NCBI GenBank assembly: GCA_018267825.1 | Contig: JAFDXR010000018.1 | Coordinates: forward strand, 1-64,000 | Direction: 5' to 3' | Origin: Bacteroidota bacterium | GTDB lineage: Bacteria > Bacteroidota > Bacteroidia > B-17B0 > Aurantibacillaceae | DNA length: 64,000 nucleotides | Shown: in pieces, positions 44,766 through 54,375 of the stretch | Position numbering within the stretch: the stretch's first letter is position 1 | Layout of the letters: each line of letters starts with the position of its first letter | The notes under the pieces: model-generated | Databases searched by the model: none | The model's input: the letters and a program-made list of their open reading frames with translations, nothing else | What the model was told of the DNA's origin: nothing | Made by a program: the position numbers and the translations under genes

Positions 44766-46175
44766 ATGATCACAAAAATAGAAATAGATGGATTTAAGAC
44801 ATTTAGTGATTTCAAAATGGAATTTGCGCCACTTACTGTTATTGCTGGGGCAAATGCTTCAGGAAAAAGTAACCTGTTTGATGCGATGCTTTTGCTTTCA
44901 AGAATAGTTGAAGTTGATCTAAAAACTGCATTTAGTGAGCAGAGAGGCGAGGCAAATGAGTTATTCACTCAGTTTTCCCAAAAGGAGAATGCAGAAGAGA
45001 TATTTTTTGGAGTAGAATTATTAATTGATAAAAGTATCAAAGATAAGTTTGGTGGGGAAACTCGACTAAAATATACTAGGCTTAGATATGAAGTTAAAAT
45101 CCAAAAAATAACTAATGAGAGGAACGTAGATGATCTAGTCATTGTTCATGAGAGTCTTAATCCAATAAGACATAATGATGATATATGGATAAGAACATAT
45201 GTGCCAAGTAACTGTATAGAATATTGGAGACCTAAAGTTAAAAGTGGGAAAAGGGGGGTTGCATATATTGATACTGACAATAATAGAGCTATTAGTCTAA
45301 GACAAGATGGTACAGGTGGTGTAAAGAAGGAGTATCCATTAAATAAAATTCATCAAGCAATTATAAGCGTTGTTAATTCTATTGATTTCCCACATGCCTT
45401 AGCTGCAAAAGAAGAGATTAAGGGGTGGAAATTCCTACAACTTAATCCAGAGGAATTAAGAAAGCCAAGTTCATATTTGGCAAAAGACTATTTAACCCAT
45501 ACGGGGCAAAATCTTGCTGCTACACTACATCGAATAAAGACAGAAGATCCACTATTTATAAAGGACATCTCCAGAAGACTAAACTCTTTATTGCCAAGTA
45601 TTAATGATGTTGATGTTATTGATGACAAGGTTGGAAAACAATTTGTAATACAAATAAAGACAACCGATGGTCGGGAATTTACATCTAGGGTATTATCAGA
45701 AGGGACACTTAGATTACTGACTTTGTGTGTATTTCTATTTGACCCCCAACATAGGGGACTGATTTGTTTTGAAGAACCAGAGAATGGAATACACCCTGCG
45801 CGATTGAAAATGATGACAGAACTTCTACGGGACCTGGTTTCTGAATTTACGGATCCAAACTCCGAATTAAGACAAGTTATAGTAAATACACACTCTCCAG
45901 TACTTGTAGGTGATATATTTAATCACGAAAGCAATGCTCTTTCTCAGATTTGGTTTTCGGAATTGGTAACGCAAATCAAGCCGTATAATAACAAAAGGTT
46001 AAAAATTCAAACCACAAAAATTATTCCTGTGGTCTATAGTGGCGGAAGTCAAATGACAATCGATTTTTCCGAGAACGAAAAAAAACTTACTGTTGCAAAA
46101 GTTGTGTCATTTTTGCAAACAGGAGACTTTGAAAAAACAATCCTGGAGATTCAGAAGCAAATAGATAATGAGTAA
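44766..46175 (+). CDS. AAA ATPase of the OLD/SMC-like class (probable defence protein)
   Basis: The 469-residue product is an AAA_21-type ATPase: Walker A at 28-36 (GANASGKSN), an ABC-signature-like LSEGTLRLL (310-318), Walker B LICFEE (332-337) with EPENGIHP, and a final VNTHSPVLV (373-381). The layout resembles the ATPase of OLD, AbiL/RloA and PARIS defence systems. The next gene overlaps by 8 bp and encodes a TOPRIM-like protein, as in split OLD-type systems. The DNA is AT-rich compared with its neighbours, suggesting horizontal transfer. An antiviral role is inferred from this architecture. Confidence 0.88.
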   Translation: MITKIEIDGFKTFSDFKMEFAPLTVIAGANASGKSNLFDAMLLLSRIVEVDLKTAFSEQRGEANELFTQFSQKENAEEIFFGVELLIDKSIKDKFGGETRLKYTRLRYEVKIQKITNERNVDDLVIVHESLNPIRHNDDIWIRTYVPSNCIEYWRPKVKSGKRGVAYIDTDNNRAISLRQDGTGGVKKEYPLNKIHQAIISVVNSIDFPHALAAKEEIKGWKFLQLNPEELRKPSSYLAKDYLTHTGQNLAATLHRIKTEDPLFIKDISRRLNSLLPSINDVDVIDDKVGKQFVIQIKTTDGREFTSRVLSEGTLRLLTLCVFLFDPQHRGLICFEEPENGIHPARLKMMTELLRDLVSEFTDPNSELRQVIVNTHSPVLVGDIFNHESNALSQIWFSELVTQIKPYNNKRLKIQTTKIIPVVYSGGSQMTIDFSENEKKLTVAKVVSFLQTGDFEKTILEIQKQIDNE

Positions 46176-46830
46176 TATTATTACAATAGGGTATTCTACA
46201 GAAGGCACAACTGACAGGAGATTTCTTGAGAACGTCATTAAGAATACGTTTGAAGATGTAGCTTTTGACTCTTTAGGAGCCGTTGAGGTTTATGCTCCAA
46301 TTTATATTGATTTTCCAAGGGGAAACTTTAATGAAGCTGTTTTAAAGCTATCTAAAACAGCGGCAGACATTGGCGTATATGTTTTATGTATTCATGTTGA
46401 TGCTGATTCGCAATCAGATCATGAAGTATTCACAAATAAAATAAATCCGGCTATGAAAACAATAGAGCAAGCAATGGGAGATAACTTATGTGATAACATT
46501 GTTGCAATAGTACCAATTCAAATGACAGAATCATGGTTGTTAGCAGATAAGGAGTTGTTTAAAAGAGAAATTGGTACAGGCATGTCTGATAATGATTTGA
46601 AGATTAATAAAGACCCGGAAAGTATTGCAGATCCAAAACAGGTCATAGAGGAAGCATTGAGAATTGCTCAGAATCATCTTCCAAGTAGGAGAAAGAAAAT
46701 TAAAATCGGTGATATATACCAGCCTATTGGACAAAATCTGACAGCTGACAAATTAGGGGCAATGGAGTCATACCGAAAATTTAAAAATGCCGTCATAGAA
46801 GCATTCAGAAGGCTTAACTATTTAACCTAA
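46168..46830 (+). CDS. TOPRIM/DUF4276-like protein (probable nuclease partner)
   Basis: The 220-residue product starts within the ATPase gene (ATGAGTAA overlap). It has TOPRIM-like acidic residues: Glu12 (YSTEGTTDRRFLENVI) and Asp78/Asp80 (CIHVDADS). The later MTESWLLADKELFK segment (Glu121, Trp123) recalls the DUF4276 family. TOPRIM partners in OLD-like systems cut DNA or RNA when activated by the ATPase. The split-gene arrangement predicts the two act together. Family assignment is by eye. Confidence 0.78.
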   Translation: MSNIITIGYSTEGTTDRRFLENVIKNTFEDVAFDSLGAVEVYAPIYIDFPRGNFNEAVLKLSKTAADIGVYVLCIHVDADSQSDHEVFTNKINPAMKTIEQAMGDNLCDNIVAIVPIQMTESWLLADKELFKREIGTGMSDNDLKINKDPESIADPKQVIEEALRIAQNHLPSRRKKIKIGDIYQPIGQNLTADKLGAMESYRKFKNAVIEAFRRLNYLT

Positions 46831-46861
46831 ATAATTTTTCAAAATTTTAATGTTTTCAGTC

Positions 46862-48751
46862 ATGAAAAATAAAATCTTAACAGCTTTCATTTTCGTTATG
46901 TTCTTATACGGAACACTTTTTTCTCAAACCGTTAATGAATCCTGGATCCGGGAACATTATACCAAAAAGGAATACCAGATTCCGATGCGCGACGGCGCTA
47001 AATTATTCACGGCGGTCTATATGCCCAAAGACCAGAGCGGGAAGCATCCGTTTATCATGACACGCACGCCTTATGCCTGTGCGCCCTATGGCGAAGATAA
47101 AATAAACCCACGCTTCTGGCTTACCTATTGGGGCGAGTACCTCAAACGTGGCTATATATTTGTGATCCAGGATGTGCGTGGTCGTTTCATGAGCGAAGGC
47201 ACTTACATGGATGTAAGACCGTTTAATGCGGCCAAGAAAAAGAAAACGGATATTGACGAAGCCAGCGATACATATGATGCCGTTGACTGGCTTGTGAAAA
47301 ATATTCCCGACAACAATGGTAATGTCGGTGTATTCGGCATTTCTTACCCCGGCTTTTATTCAACCATGGCTGCCTTGAGCGGACACCCTGCTATAAAAGC
47401 GGTAAGTCCGCAAGCCCCGGTAACAGAGTGGTTCATGGGCGACGACTTTCATCACAACGGTGTATTTATGCTGAACGATGCATTTAATTTTTACACCTTG
47501 TTTGGTCAGCCGCGTCACAAACCCACCACCGAATGGCCTAAAGAATTTAAATACTACACACACGATAATTATAAATTCTACCTGGAAACAGGTGCCCTCA
47601 AAAATTTTTCAGCGCTCATGGGCGATAGTATAGCCTTCTGGACCGACCTCATGAATCACCCGAACTACGACGACTGGTGGAAGGCCCGCGACGCACGCCG
47701 GGCCTGCTTAAATGTAAAACCGGCTATGTTGGTAGTAGGTGGTTTATTTGATGCTGAAGATTGTTTTGGTGCCTGGAACCTTTACAAGGCTATTGAAAAA
47801 CAAAGTCCGCAAACCAATAATAAACTGGTCATGGGGCCATGGTTTCATGGTGGCTGGGCTAAGAGCGATGGCAGTTTCCTGGGCAACGTACGTTTCGGAA
47901 GCAAAACGGCGGAATATTACCAGCAGAACCTGGAGCTTCCGTTTTTTGAATACTACCTGCGCGGCAAAGGAACAGCTGATAATATTCATGAAGCCAATAT
48001 ATTCTTTACAGGTGAAGATACCTGGCATTCGCTTGCGGCATGGCCTCCGGCAGAGACAGTAGCCACACCCTTGTATTTACAGGCCGGCGGAAAACTTGAT
48101 TTCACAGTACCTTCATCTGCCAATGCCTTTACGCAGTACACTTCCGACCCGGCACACCCGGTGCCGTATACCGAAAATGTGCAGGAGCATCGTACCCGCG
48201 AATACATGTGCGACGACCAACGGTTTGCGTCACGCCGCACAGACGTACTCACATTTCAGACAAACGTACTGAGCGAGGACCTAACCCTGGCAGGTGTTCT
48301 GACTGCCGACCTTAAAGTGGCTATTTCAACCACCGATGCAGATTTTGTTGTGAAACTCATTGATGTATTTCCGGATGGCTTTTCGTATGATACTACTGTA
48401 TACAAACTCAGCAACGGAAAAGCTTACCTCATGGATGGCTACCAGATGCTGGTACGCGGCGAGATTATGCGCGGCCGTTTCCGCAACAGTTATGAAAAAC
48501 CCGAAGCTTTTGAGCCGGGAAAAGTCACAACGGTTAAATTTAATTTGCCCGATGTAGCGCATACATTCAAAAAGGGCCACCGCCTCATGGTGCAGATTCA
48601 GAGCACATGGTTCCCGCTGGCAGACCGTAACCCTCAACAGTTTGTAGATATTTACCATTGCAGCGACAGTGATTTCAAAACCGCGGATATAAAGATTTTC
48701 CACCAGGCATCCGATGCCAGTTCTATTGTATTACCAGTACTCAAAAAATAA
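46862..48751 (+). CDS. CocE/NonD family hydrolase (X-Pro dipeptidyl-peptidase S15-like)
   Basis: The 629-residue product has a signal peptide (MKNKILTAFIFVMFLYG, cleavage near LFSQ) and the alpha/beta-hydrolase core of the S15/CocE family: DVRGRFMSEG, the nucleophile GVFGISYPGFYS, SPQAPVTEW, and MGPWFHGGWAK carrying the His. A C-terminal jelly-roll domain (about 420-620) follows. The family includes X-Pro peptidases, cocaine esterase and beta-lactam acylases, so the substrate is not determined. ATG 46862 gives the signal peptide; a start 4 codons upstream is possible. Confidence 0.92.
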   Translation: MKNKILTAFIFVMFLYGTLFSQTVNESWIREHYTKKEYQIPMRDGAKLFTAVYMPKDQSGKHPFIMTRTPYACAPYGEDKINPRFWLTYWGEYLKRGYIFVIQDVRGRFMSEGTYMDVRPFNAAKKKKTDIDEASDTYDAVDWLVKNIPDNNGNVGVFGISYPGFYSTMAALSGHPAIKAVSPQAPVTEWFMGDDFHHNGVFMLNDAFNFYTLFGQPRHKPTTEWPKEFKYYTHDNYKFYLETGALKNFSALMGDSIAFWTDLMNHPNYDDWWKARDARRACLNVKPAMLVVGGLFDAEDCFGAWNLYKAIEKQSPQTNNKLVMGPWFHGGWAKSDGSFLGNVRFGSKTAEYYQQNLELPFFEYYLRGKGTADNIHEANIFFTGEDTWHSLAAWPPAETVATPLYLQAGGKLDFTVPSSANAFTQYTSDPAHPVPYTENVQEHRTREYMCDDQRFASRRTDVLTFQTNVLSEDLTLAGVLTADLKVAISTTDADFVVKLIDVFPDGFSYDTTVYKLSNGKAYLMDGYQMLVRGEIMRGRFRNSYEKPEAFEPGKVTTVKFNLPDVAHTFKKGHRLMVQIQSTWFPLADRNPQQFVDIYHCSDSDFKTADIKIFHQASDASSIVLPVLKK

Positions 48752-48752
48752 C

Positions 48753-49391
48753 ATGATCCACATCCATCATTTCACATTCGGTCCTTTCCAGGAAAACACT
48801 TATCTGCTTTGGGATGATACCAAAGAAGCGGTTATTATTGATCCCGGAAACACCAATAATACCGAAGATCAGCAGCTTCGGCAGTTTATCGAAAAACAAG
48901 GACTCAGTCTGAAACGCTTATTGCTTACACATGCACACATCGATCATATTAATGGCAACCGCTTTGTGCTCGACACCTACGGACTTTTACCCGAAGTACA
49001 CAAAAACGATATTCCTTTGCTGGAGCGCCACACGGCGGTAGCGGCAATGTATGGACTGCCCTGCAACCCAAGCCCCATGGCCGAGAAATTCATTGCAGAT
49101 GGCGACACCATTCGTTTTGGTCAATCGGAACTGCATGTGGTATTTACTCCCGGTCATGCACCCGGCCATGTTACATTTTACAACAAGGCACAGAAGTTTA
49201 TGATCAGTGGCGATGTACTTTTCAGAGGTAGCATAGGTCGTACCGATCTGCCGGGTGGAGATATGCAAACCCTGCTGAAATCTATTTTCGAAAAACTGGT
49301 TCCCCTGGGCGATGACATGACCGTGTATAGCGGTCACGGACCCAAAACAACGATAGGTCTTGAGAAACAAACCAACCCTTTCCTGCAATAA
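48753..49391 (+). CDS. MBL-fold metallo-hydrolase (glyoxalase II-like)
   Basis: The 212-residue product has the metallo-beta-lactamase metal motif [12 protein letters not shown], the later [13 protein letters not shown] and [19 protein letters not shown]. It fits the glyoxalase II-like or persulfide-dioxygenase-like group; the exact substrate is unknown. It starts 1 bp after the CocE-like stop, so the genes are probably cotranscribed. Confidence 0.92.
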   Translation: MIHIHHFTFGPFQENTYLLWDDTKEAVIIDPGNTNNTEDQQLRQFIEKQGLSLKRLLLTHAHIDHINGNRFVLDTYGLLPEVHKNDIPLLERHTAVAAMYGLPCNPSPMAEKFIADGDTIRFGQSELHVVFTPGHAPGHVTFYNKAQKFMISGDVLFRGSIGRTDLPGGDMQTLLKSIFEKLVPLGDDMTVYSGHGPKTTIGLEKQTNPFLQ

Positions 49392-49411
49392 ACTGTGCAA
49401 ACGCCGACACC

Positions 49412-51433
49412 ATGAAAACTCCCCGATACACCAATGCACTCATCCACGAAAGCAGTCCTTACCTGCTTCAGCATGCCCATAACCCGGTGAACTGGTATCC
49501 GTGGAATGAAGACGTATTGGCCAGGGCGCAACAGGAAGATAAACTCATCCTGGTGAGTATTGGTTACAGTGCCTGCCATTGGTGCCATGTCATGGAGCAT
49601 GAAAGCTTTGAGAGTGAGCAGGTGGCGGAGCTGATGAATAAACATTTCATCAACATCAAAATTGATCGTGAGGAACGCCCGGATATCGATATGGTATATA
49701 TGTCGGCGGTTCAACTGATGACCGGGCAGGGCGGATGGCCCCTGAACTGCTTCCTGCTCCCCGATGGGCGACCTGTTTACGGAGGAACTTATTTTCAGAA
49801 AGCCCAGTGGATGGAGATTCTGCAAAGCCTGGCGGATGTATATAAGAACGATAAACCACGGACCCTGGAATATGCGGCTAAACTCACGGGAGGCATGCTT
49901 CAGAGCGAACTGATTGAAAAGCCGAAAGAGGAAATGCTATGGGATGAAGAAACGCTTCATCATTGCGTGCGCCAATGGAAACCCCGTATGGATGCTGCAG
50001 ATGGCGGACCGGCACGTGCGCCCAAATTCCCCTTACCCAATAACTACCTCTTCTTATTACGTTATGCGCATCAGTACCACGATGAGATTTTAATGAACCA
50101 TGTGCATGTCACACTTTCAAAAATGGCACGTGGCGGCATATACGATCAGCTTGGCGGTGGATTTGCCCGTTACAGCACCGATATGCAATGGAAGGTGCCG
50201 CATTTCGAAAAAATGCTTTACGACAATGCACAACTGGTAAGCCTTTATTGTGAGGCGTACAAACAGAGTCACAACAATCTGTATAAAGAAGTGGTTGAAC
50301 AAACCCTGGCATTTGTAGAACGTGAACTATGTTCGCCGGAAACAGCTTTTTATTCGGCGCTTGATGCCGATAGCGAAGGAGTAGAAGGAAAGTACTATGT
50401 GTGGCAGAAAGAAGAGCTGGAAGATCTTCTCCAGGACGATTTCCCGGTCTTTGCCGATTATTATTCTGTGAACGATACAGGCTATTGGGAGCACGAGAAC
50501 TACATCCTGATGCGCTGTGAAAACGAAAATGAGGTGGCCCTTAGTCATGATATGTCTATTGAAAGCCTGCGCCGGAAAATGCAGCACTGCCGCGAACGGT
50601 TACTTACAGAGAGGAACAAGAGAGTACGCCCGGAACTTGATGATAAAACACTGACCAGCTGGAATGCCCTGATGTGTAAGGCATTTGCGGACGCTTACCT
50701 GGTTTTTGGAAATACACATTACCGCGATATAGCTCTGCGTAATGCGGCATTTCTCAGGAAAAATGTGGTTCAGCCGGATGGTTCGCTCTATCATGCCTGG
50801 AAAAACGGTAAAGCAACGATCCAGGGTTTCCTGGAAGACTATGCGTTTATGACAGACACCTGGCTCATGTTGTATGTAATCACACACGATGAACAATGGT
50901 TGCAGGAAGCGCGGAAGTGGACCGACTATTCCATAGAACATTTCTATGACGAAAAAAGCGGACTGTTTTATTTCACCGGAAATACCGGTCAGTCGCTGGT
51001 AGTGCGTAAAAAAGAACTGAGCGACAATGTGATTCCGGCATCCAATTCGCAGACAGCACTCAATCTTTTCCGCCTGGCAGTACATACCTACGAAAAATCA
51101 TATTTTGATATGGCGGCCAATATGCTGGCAACACAGGCTGCAGAAATAAAAAATTATGGATCGGGGTATAGCAACTGGGCTCTGCTGATGCTCGACATGA
51201 CAGGCCCTCACTATGAGCTGGCCATTGTTGGTAAGTCTGTTAATGAAAAACTCCTGGAGCTCGGTCGGCACTACCTTCCAAACGTGATCTTTGCTTTAAG
51301 TGAAACGGCATCGGAATGGCCTTTACTCAGAAACAGGTTTGTAGACGGAGAAACACTTATTTATGTGTGTAAGAATAACACCTGTATGCTTCCGGTAAAA
51401 GATGTTCCCGACGCATTAAAGCAAATGAGTTGA
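49412..51433 (+). CDS. YyaL-like thioredoxin/six-hairpin domain protein (DUF255)
   Basis: The 673-residue product resembles YyaL/spermatogenesis-associated protein 20: a thioredoxin-like N-terminal domain with [27 protein letters not shown] and [12 protein letters not shown], then an alpha/alpha-barrel domain ([42 protein letters not shown]). The molecular function is not known. It follows the MBL hydrolase by 20 bp and overlaps the next gene by 4 bp. Confidence 0.95.
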   Translation: MKTPRYTNALIHESSPYLLQHAHNPVNWYPWNEDVLARAQQEDKLILVSIGYSACHWCHVMEHESFESEQVAELMNKHFINIKIDREERPDIDMVYMSAVQLMTGQGGWPLNCFLLPDGRPVYGGTYFQKAQWMEILQSLADVYKNDKPRTLEYAAKLTGGMLQSELIEKPKEEMLWDEETLHHCVRQWKPRMDAADGGPARAPKFPLPNNYLFLLRYAHQYHDEILMNHVHVTLSKMARGGIYDQLGGGFARYSTDMQWKVPHFEKMLYDNAQLVSLYCEAYKQSHNNLYKEVVEQTLAFVERELCSPETAFYSALDADSEGVEGKYYVWQKEELEDLLQDDFPVFADYYSVNDTGYWEHENYILMRCENENEVALSHDMSIESLRRKMQHCRERLLTERNKRVRPELDDKTLTSWNALMCKAFADAYLVFGNTHYRDIALRNAAFLRKNVVQPDGSLYHAWKNGKATIQGFLEDYAFMTDTWLMLYVITHDEQWLQEARKWTDYSIEHFYDEKSGLFYFTGNTGQSLVVRKKELSDNVIPASNSQTALNLFRLAVHTYEKSYFDMAANMLATQAAEIKNYGSGYSNWALLMLDMTGPHYELAIVGKSVNEKLLELGRHYLPNVIFALSETASEWPLLRNRFVDGETLIYVCKNNTCMLPVKDVPDALKQMS

Positions 51434-52419
51434 TACGGCCTCTGGGTATACTTTTTAGTTTGTGGTTTAGTATTTTGGTCATGCGCGGCATGGCACAAAC
51501 ACTTATTCCCAGCCCCGAATCAGCCTTCGATAAACAGCTGAGTTTTAACCGCGAGTATATCCGTTCCTTCAAAATTAAAACGATTACATTCGACATCATT
51601 GACAAAAAAGATTTTCAGGTAGCCGAAGACAAAAACCTTGTGCACTATTACGAGTTCGATAGCGAGGGCCGCCTGAAACGTTTTTATTATACCATCATCA
51701 ATAAAGTCATTCAGAAAGAATACCACAGCGGTCCGGTATACCATCACCGCCGCAAAGTGAGTAATGGCTATACCTATACAAAGAACGAATATACCTACGA
51801 TACGGTTTCTACGGTTTATTTTTATAATACCAGCGGCGATCTGTCTATGAAACGCTACAACGACGGGACCTATTACGAAAGCTATTATTACGAGTATGAT
51901 GCCAGCCATCGCGTTACCCGCGAAAAACGCTGCAAAGAAACCAATGCCAGCCTTTCAAAAACCGAATTTCAGTTGGGAGTGCAGTATGTGATCAGCGACG
52001 AAACCTATGTGTACCAGGAAACCGGCAAAAAGCAGTACAAGAAAATCTGCAAAAACGATGAAGGGCTTACCTACAAGGAAATTATTGTAAACCTCAACGA
52101 TGCAGGCCAGCCTGTGTCGTGGAATGAACAGTATACGGCCACCTGGATTGTGCAAAGCACCAGTTTCGGCTATAACAAAAAAGGACAATTGGCCGAAGTG
52201 TCTTTTAAGGGAAATGCCAACGGCGAACTGGTTTTGGAACGTATTTACGAATACGATGAAAGAGACTGTGTGTACACCGAAAAGCAACTCAAGAATAATC
52301 AACTGCAAATGGAAGTCAGCTATGTGACTGATGAGACCAAACGACTTAGTTCATTTATCATGCGCAACCCGGCTGAAAAAACCATGCGTATTGTGAAGCT
52401 GATTTACGCCTATCAGTAA
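51430..52419 (+). CDS. YD-repeat-like secreted protein, unknown function
   Basis: The 329-residue product starts at TTG overlapping the previous stop (TTGA) and has a signal peptide (ends near RGMAQTL). It contains at least four YD-like units ([52 protein letters not shown]) similar to RHS/YD or DUF4595-type repeats. It is probably periplasmic or surface-exposed. The start is inferred from the signal peptide. Confidence 0.75.
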   Translation: MIRPLGILFSLWFSILVMRGMAQTLIPSPESAFDKQLSFNREYIRSFKIKTITFDIIDKKDFQVAEDKNLVHYYEFDSEGRLKRFYYTIINKVIQKEYHSGPVYHHRRKVSNGYTYTKNEYTYDTVSTVYFYNTSGDLSMKRYNDGTYYESYYYEYDASHRVTREKRCKETNASLSKTEFQLGVQYVISDETYVYQETGKKQYKKICKNDEGLTYKEIIVNLNDAGQPVSWNEQYTATWIVQSTSFGYNKKGQLAEVSFKGNANGELVLERIYEYDERDCVYTEKQLKNNQLQMEVSYVTDETKRLSSFIMRNPAEKTMRIVKLIYAYQ

Positions 52420-52495
52420 ACAGATGTTCACGCTCTCTTCTTTATACTGGTACCAGAATGAGTAGAAATTCAGCGGGTTCCGCAACAAGGCGGCA

Positions 52496-53986
52496 CTAGA
52501 TGCCCTTACGTAAACGGGCTACCGGAATATCAAGCTGTTCGCGGTATTTGGCTACAGTGCGGCGGGCAATATTATACCCTTTTTCTTTCAGGATTTCGCA
52601 GAGCGCATCGTCGGTAAGTGGTTTTTTCTTGTCTTCGTTGCTGATGCAGTCCTGCAGAATTTTTTTCACTTCACGTGTACTTACTTCTTCACCTGCATCG
52701 GTACTGAGTGATTCAGAAAAGAACGTCTTCAGCAGAAAGGTGCCATAAGGTGTCTGCACATATTTGCTATTAGCCACCCGCGATACGGTAGAGATATCAA
52801 GACCCACCTTATCGGCAATGTCTTTCAGGATCATGGGGTGCAGTTTGGTATCATCGCCACTGGCAAAGTACTCAAACTGGTATTCCATAATAGCATGCAT
52901 GGTAACCAGCAGGGTTTGATGTCTTTGCTGTAAAGCTTCAATAAACCATTGGGCCGATTCAATTTTATTTTTGACAAAGGAGGTGGCTTCTTTCCCGGAT
53001 TTTTCCTTCATTTTGGAATACTCCTGGAGCATTTCAATATATTCCTTGCTGATCTTCAGCTCAGGCATATTCCGTTGATTAATGCTCAGTTCGGGCTTTC
53101 CGTCGTTTACCGATATGGAGAAATCAGGTACAATTTCGGATACCTGGTTTTTATTGTCGTTGCCCGAATTTCCGGGACGCGGGTTCAGGTGCGTAATTTC
53201 CGCAATGATGTCTTTCAGGTCATCGCCGTCTACGTTCAGGCGGCGCGAAATTTTTTCGTAGTGCTTTTTCGAAAACTCATCCATCATGGTTTTCACCACT
53301 TCAATGGCGAGTTGTGTTTCGCGTGGTTTCACCTGTTTACGATCCAGCTGAATAAGCAGGCACTCCTGCAGGTTGCGGGCACCCACACCAGCCGGATCAA
53401 ACTCCTGGATCACTTTCAGAATTTTCTCAAGTTCTTCCTGCGTGGTTTGTATGTTCTGCGAAAAGGCCAGGTCATCCACAATGAGGTCAAGCTCACGGCG
53501 TATATAACCGTCTTCGTCAATGCACCCGATCAGGTACAGGCCAATGGTGTATTCCTTGTCACTCAGGTCGCGCAGGCCGAGCTGCTGCTCAAGCTGGGCA
53601 TGAAAATCAGGACCCTCAACCACCACAGATTGGTATTCTTCATCATCGGCGCTGCGGTTCGAGACTTCATACTTGTATGAGTCCATTTCCTCGTCGCCCA
53701 TGTAATCTTCCATCTGAACATCGTCCTCAATCTTGGTTTCCTCTTCACTGTCTTCGTAATCCGATGCCTCATCTGATTCCGCATCCTCATCACCAATCTC
53801 TTCATCCTGCGACTCTTCCTGCTCAAAATCCTCATCCCCTTCTTCCAGGGCAGGGTTCAATTCCAGCTCCTCCTTAATGCGCTGTTCAAGGGCAACGGTT
53901 GGTAACTGCAGCAGTTTCATAAGCTGAATCTGCTGAGGCGACAACTTTTGTAAAAGCCGGAGTTGTTGAGTTTGTTTAAGGGCCAT
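52496..53986 (-). CDS. rpoN: RNA polymerase sigma-54 factor
   Basis: Alternative sigma factor needing AAA+ activators. The 496-residue product has region I (LKQTQQLRLLQKLSPQQIQLMKLLQLP), an acidic region II (about 55-110), the core-binding domain (FDPAGVGARNLQECLLIQ) and the RpoN box ARRTVAKYREQL near the C-terminus. Length is normal. A TATATTTG -7 element ends 10 bases before the ATG. No sigma-54 activator is in the window. Confidence 0.97.
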   Translation of the reverse strand: MALKQTQQLRLLQKLSPQQIQLMKLLQLPTVALEQRIKEELELNPALEEGDEDFEQEESQDEEIGDEDAESDEASDYEDSEEETKIEDDVQMEDYMGDEEMDSYKYEVSNRSADDEEYQSVVVEGPDFHAQLEQQLGLRDLSDKEYTIGLYLIGCIDEDGYIRRELDLIVDDLAFSQNIQTTQEELEKILKVIQEFDPAGVGARNLQECLLIQLDRKQVKPRETQLAIEVVKTMMDEFSKKHYEKISRRLNVDGDDLKDIIAEITHLNPRPGNSGNDNKNQVSEIVPDFSISVNDGKPELSINQRNMPELKISKEYIEMLQEYSKMKEKSGKEATSFVKNKIESAQWFIEALQQRHQTLLVTMHAIMEYQFEYFASGDDTKLHPMILKDIADKVGLDISTVSRVANSKYVQTPYGTFLLKTFFSESLSTDAGEEVSTREVKKILQDCISNEDKKKPLTDDALCEILKEKGYNIARRTVAKYREQLDIPVARLRKGI

Positions 53987-53996
53987 AATGTATCGG

Positions 53997-54004
53997 CAAA
54001 TATA
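53997..54004 (-). promoter_or_regulatory. -7 element for rpoN
   Basis: TATATTTG on the minus strand fits TAnnTTTG and lies 10 bp upstream of the ATG at 53986. The predicted leader is only a few bases. Confidence 0.45.
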
Positions 54005-54078
54005 GCAAAAGCCGCCAAAATACCAGACATTTTAGCAAATTGGGGTCCCGCAAAAGAGTGACATGGCTTAGAAAAACT

Positions 54079-54279
54079 TTACTCGATTTTACAGCTTACA
54101 CCGCTGCTTTCGTAGCCATGACAGGTTTTATCGGCCTGTTTTTTGGAATATACGATGCCGCTCAGATCTATCATATTGCTTTCGCCGGTGCTTGTATTGG
54201 TACACACACAATGGTATTTCTTAACGCATGAGGCGAAGAAAAAACAAGCAATGAAAAGTGCCGGAATAAAACGGCGCAT
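54079..54279 (-). CDS. Small lipoprotein, unknown function
   Basis: The 66-residue product has a lipoprotein signal (RRFIPALFIACFFFASC). The mature part is short and Cys-rich (YHCVCTNTSTGE, TCHGYESSGVSCKIE) with four cysteines that could form two disulfides. ATG 54279 is preferred over a longer frame, which runs through the upstream terminator. A TACCTTTG -7 element (54310-54303) with TTG about 22 bp upstream supports it. Confidence 0.65.
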   Translation of the reverse strand: MRRFIPALFIACFFFASCVKKYHCVCTNTSTGESNMIDLSGIVYSKKQADKTCHGYESSGVSCKIE

Positions 54280-54302
54280 GATAAAGGAAAGTTGATTGGG
54301 AG

Positions 54303-54335
54303 CAAAGGTACGAGTAAATGAAATACCCCATACAA
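54303..54335 (-). promoter_or_regulatory. Promoter of the small lipoprotein gene
   Basis: TACCTTTG (54310-54303, minus strand) fits TAnnTTTG with TTG at 54335-54333, 22 bp upstream, inside the asnS terminator loop. It predicts a leader of about 18 nt. Confidence 0.5.
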
Positions 54336-54351
54336 TCTGCATGGGGTATTT
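54321..54351 (-). terminator. asnS terminator hairpin
   Basis: AAATACCCCAT pairs perfectly with ATGGGGTATTT (11 bp, 9-nt loop) 24 bases beyond the asnS stop. The T-tract on the minus strand is short (ATTTCATTT). Confidence 0.75.
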
Positions 54352-54375
54352 TGGGTATACAGTATGAAACCGGGT

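Noticed and set aside
44685-46861. Insertion sequence or phage carrying the ATPase/TOPRIM pair
   Set aside because: No transposase, integrase or flanking direct repeats were seen; only base composition suggests transfer.
54079-54342. Longer 87-residue version of the small lipoprotein
   Set aside because: The extra N-terminus runs through the asnS terminator and lacks a signal; the internal ATG at 54279 gives a proper lipobox.
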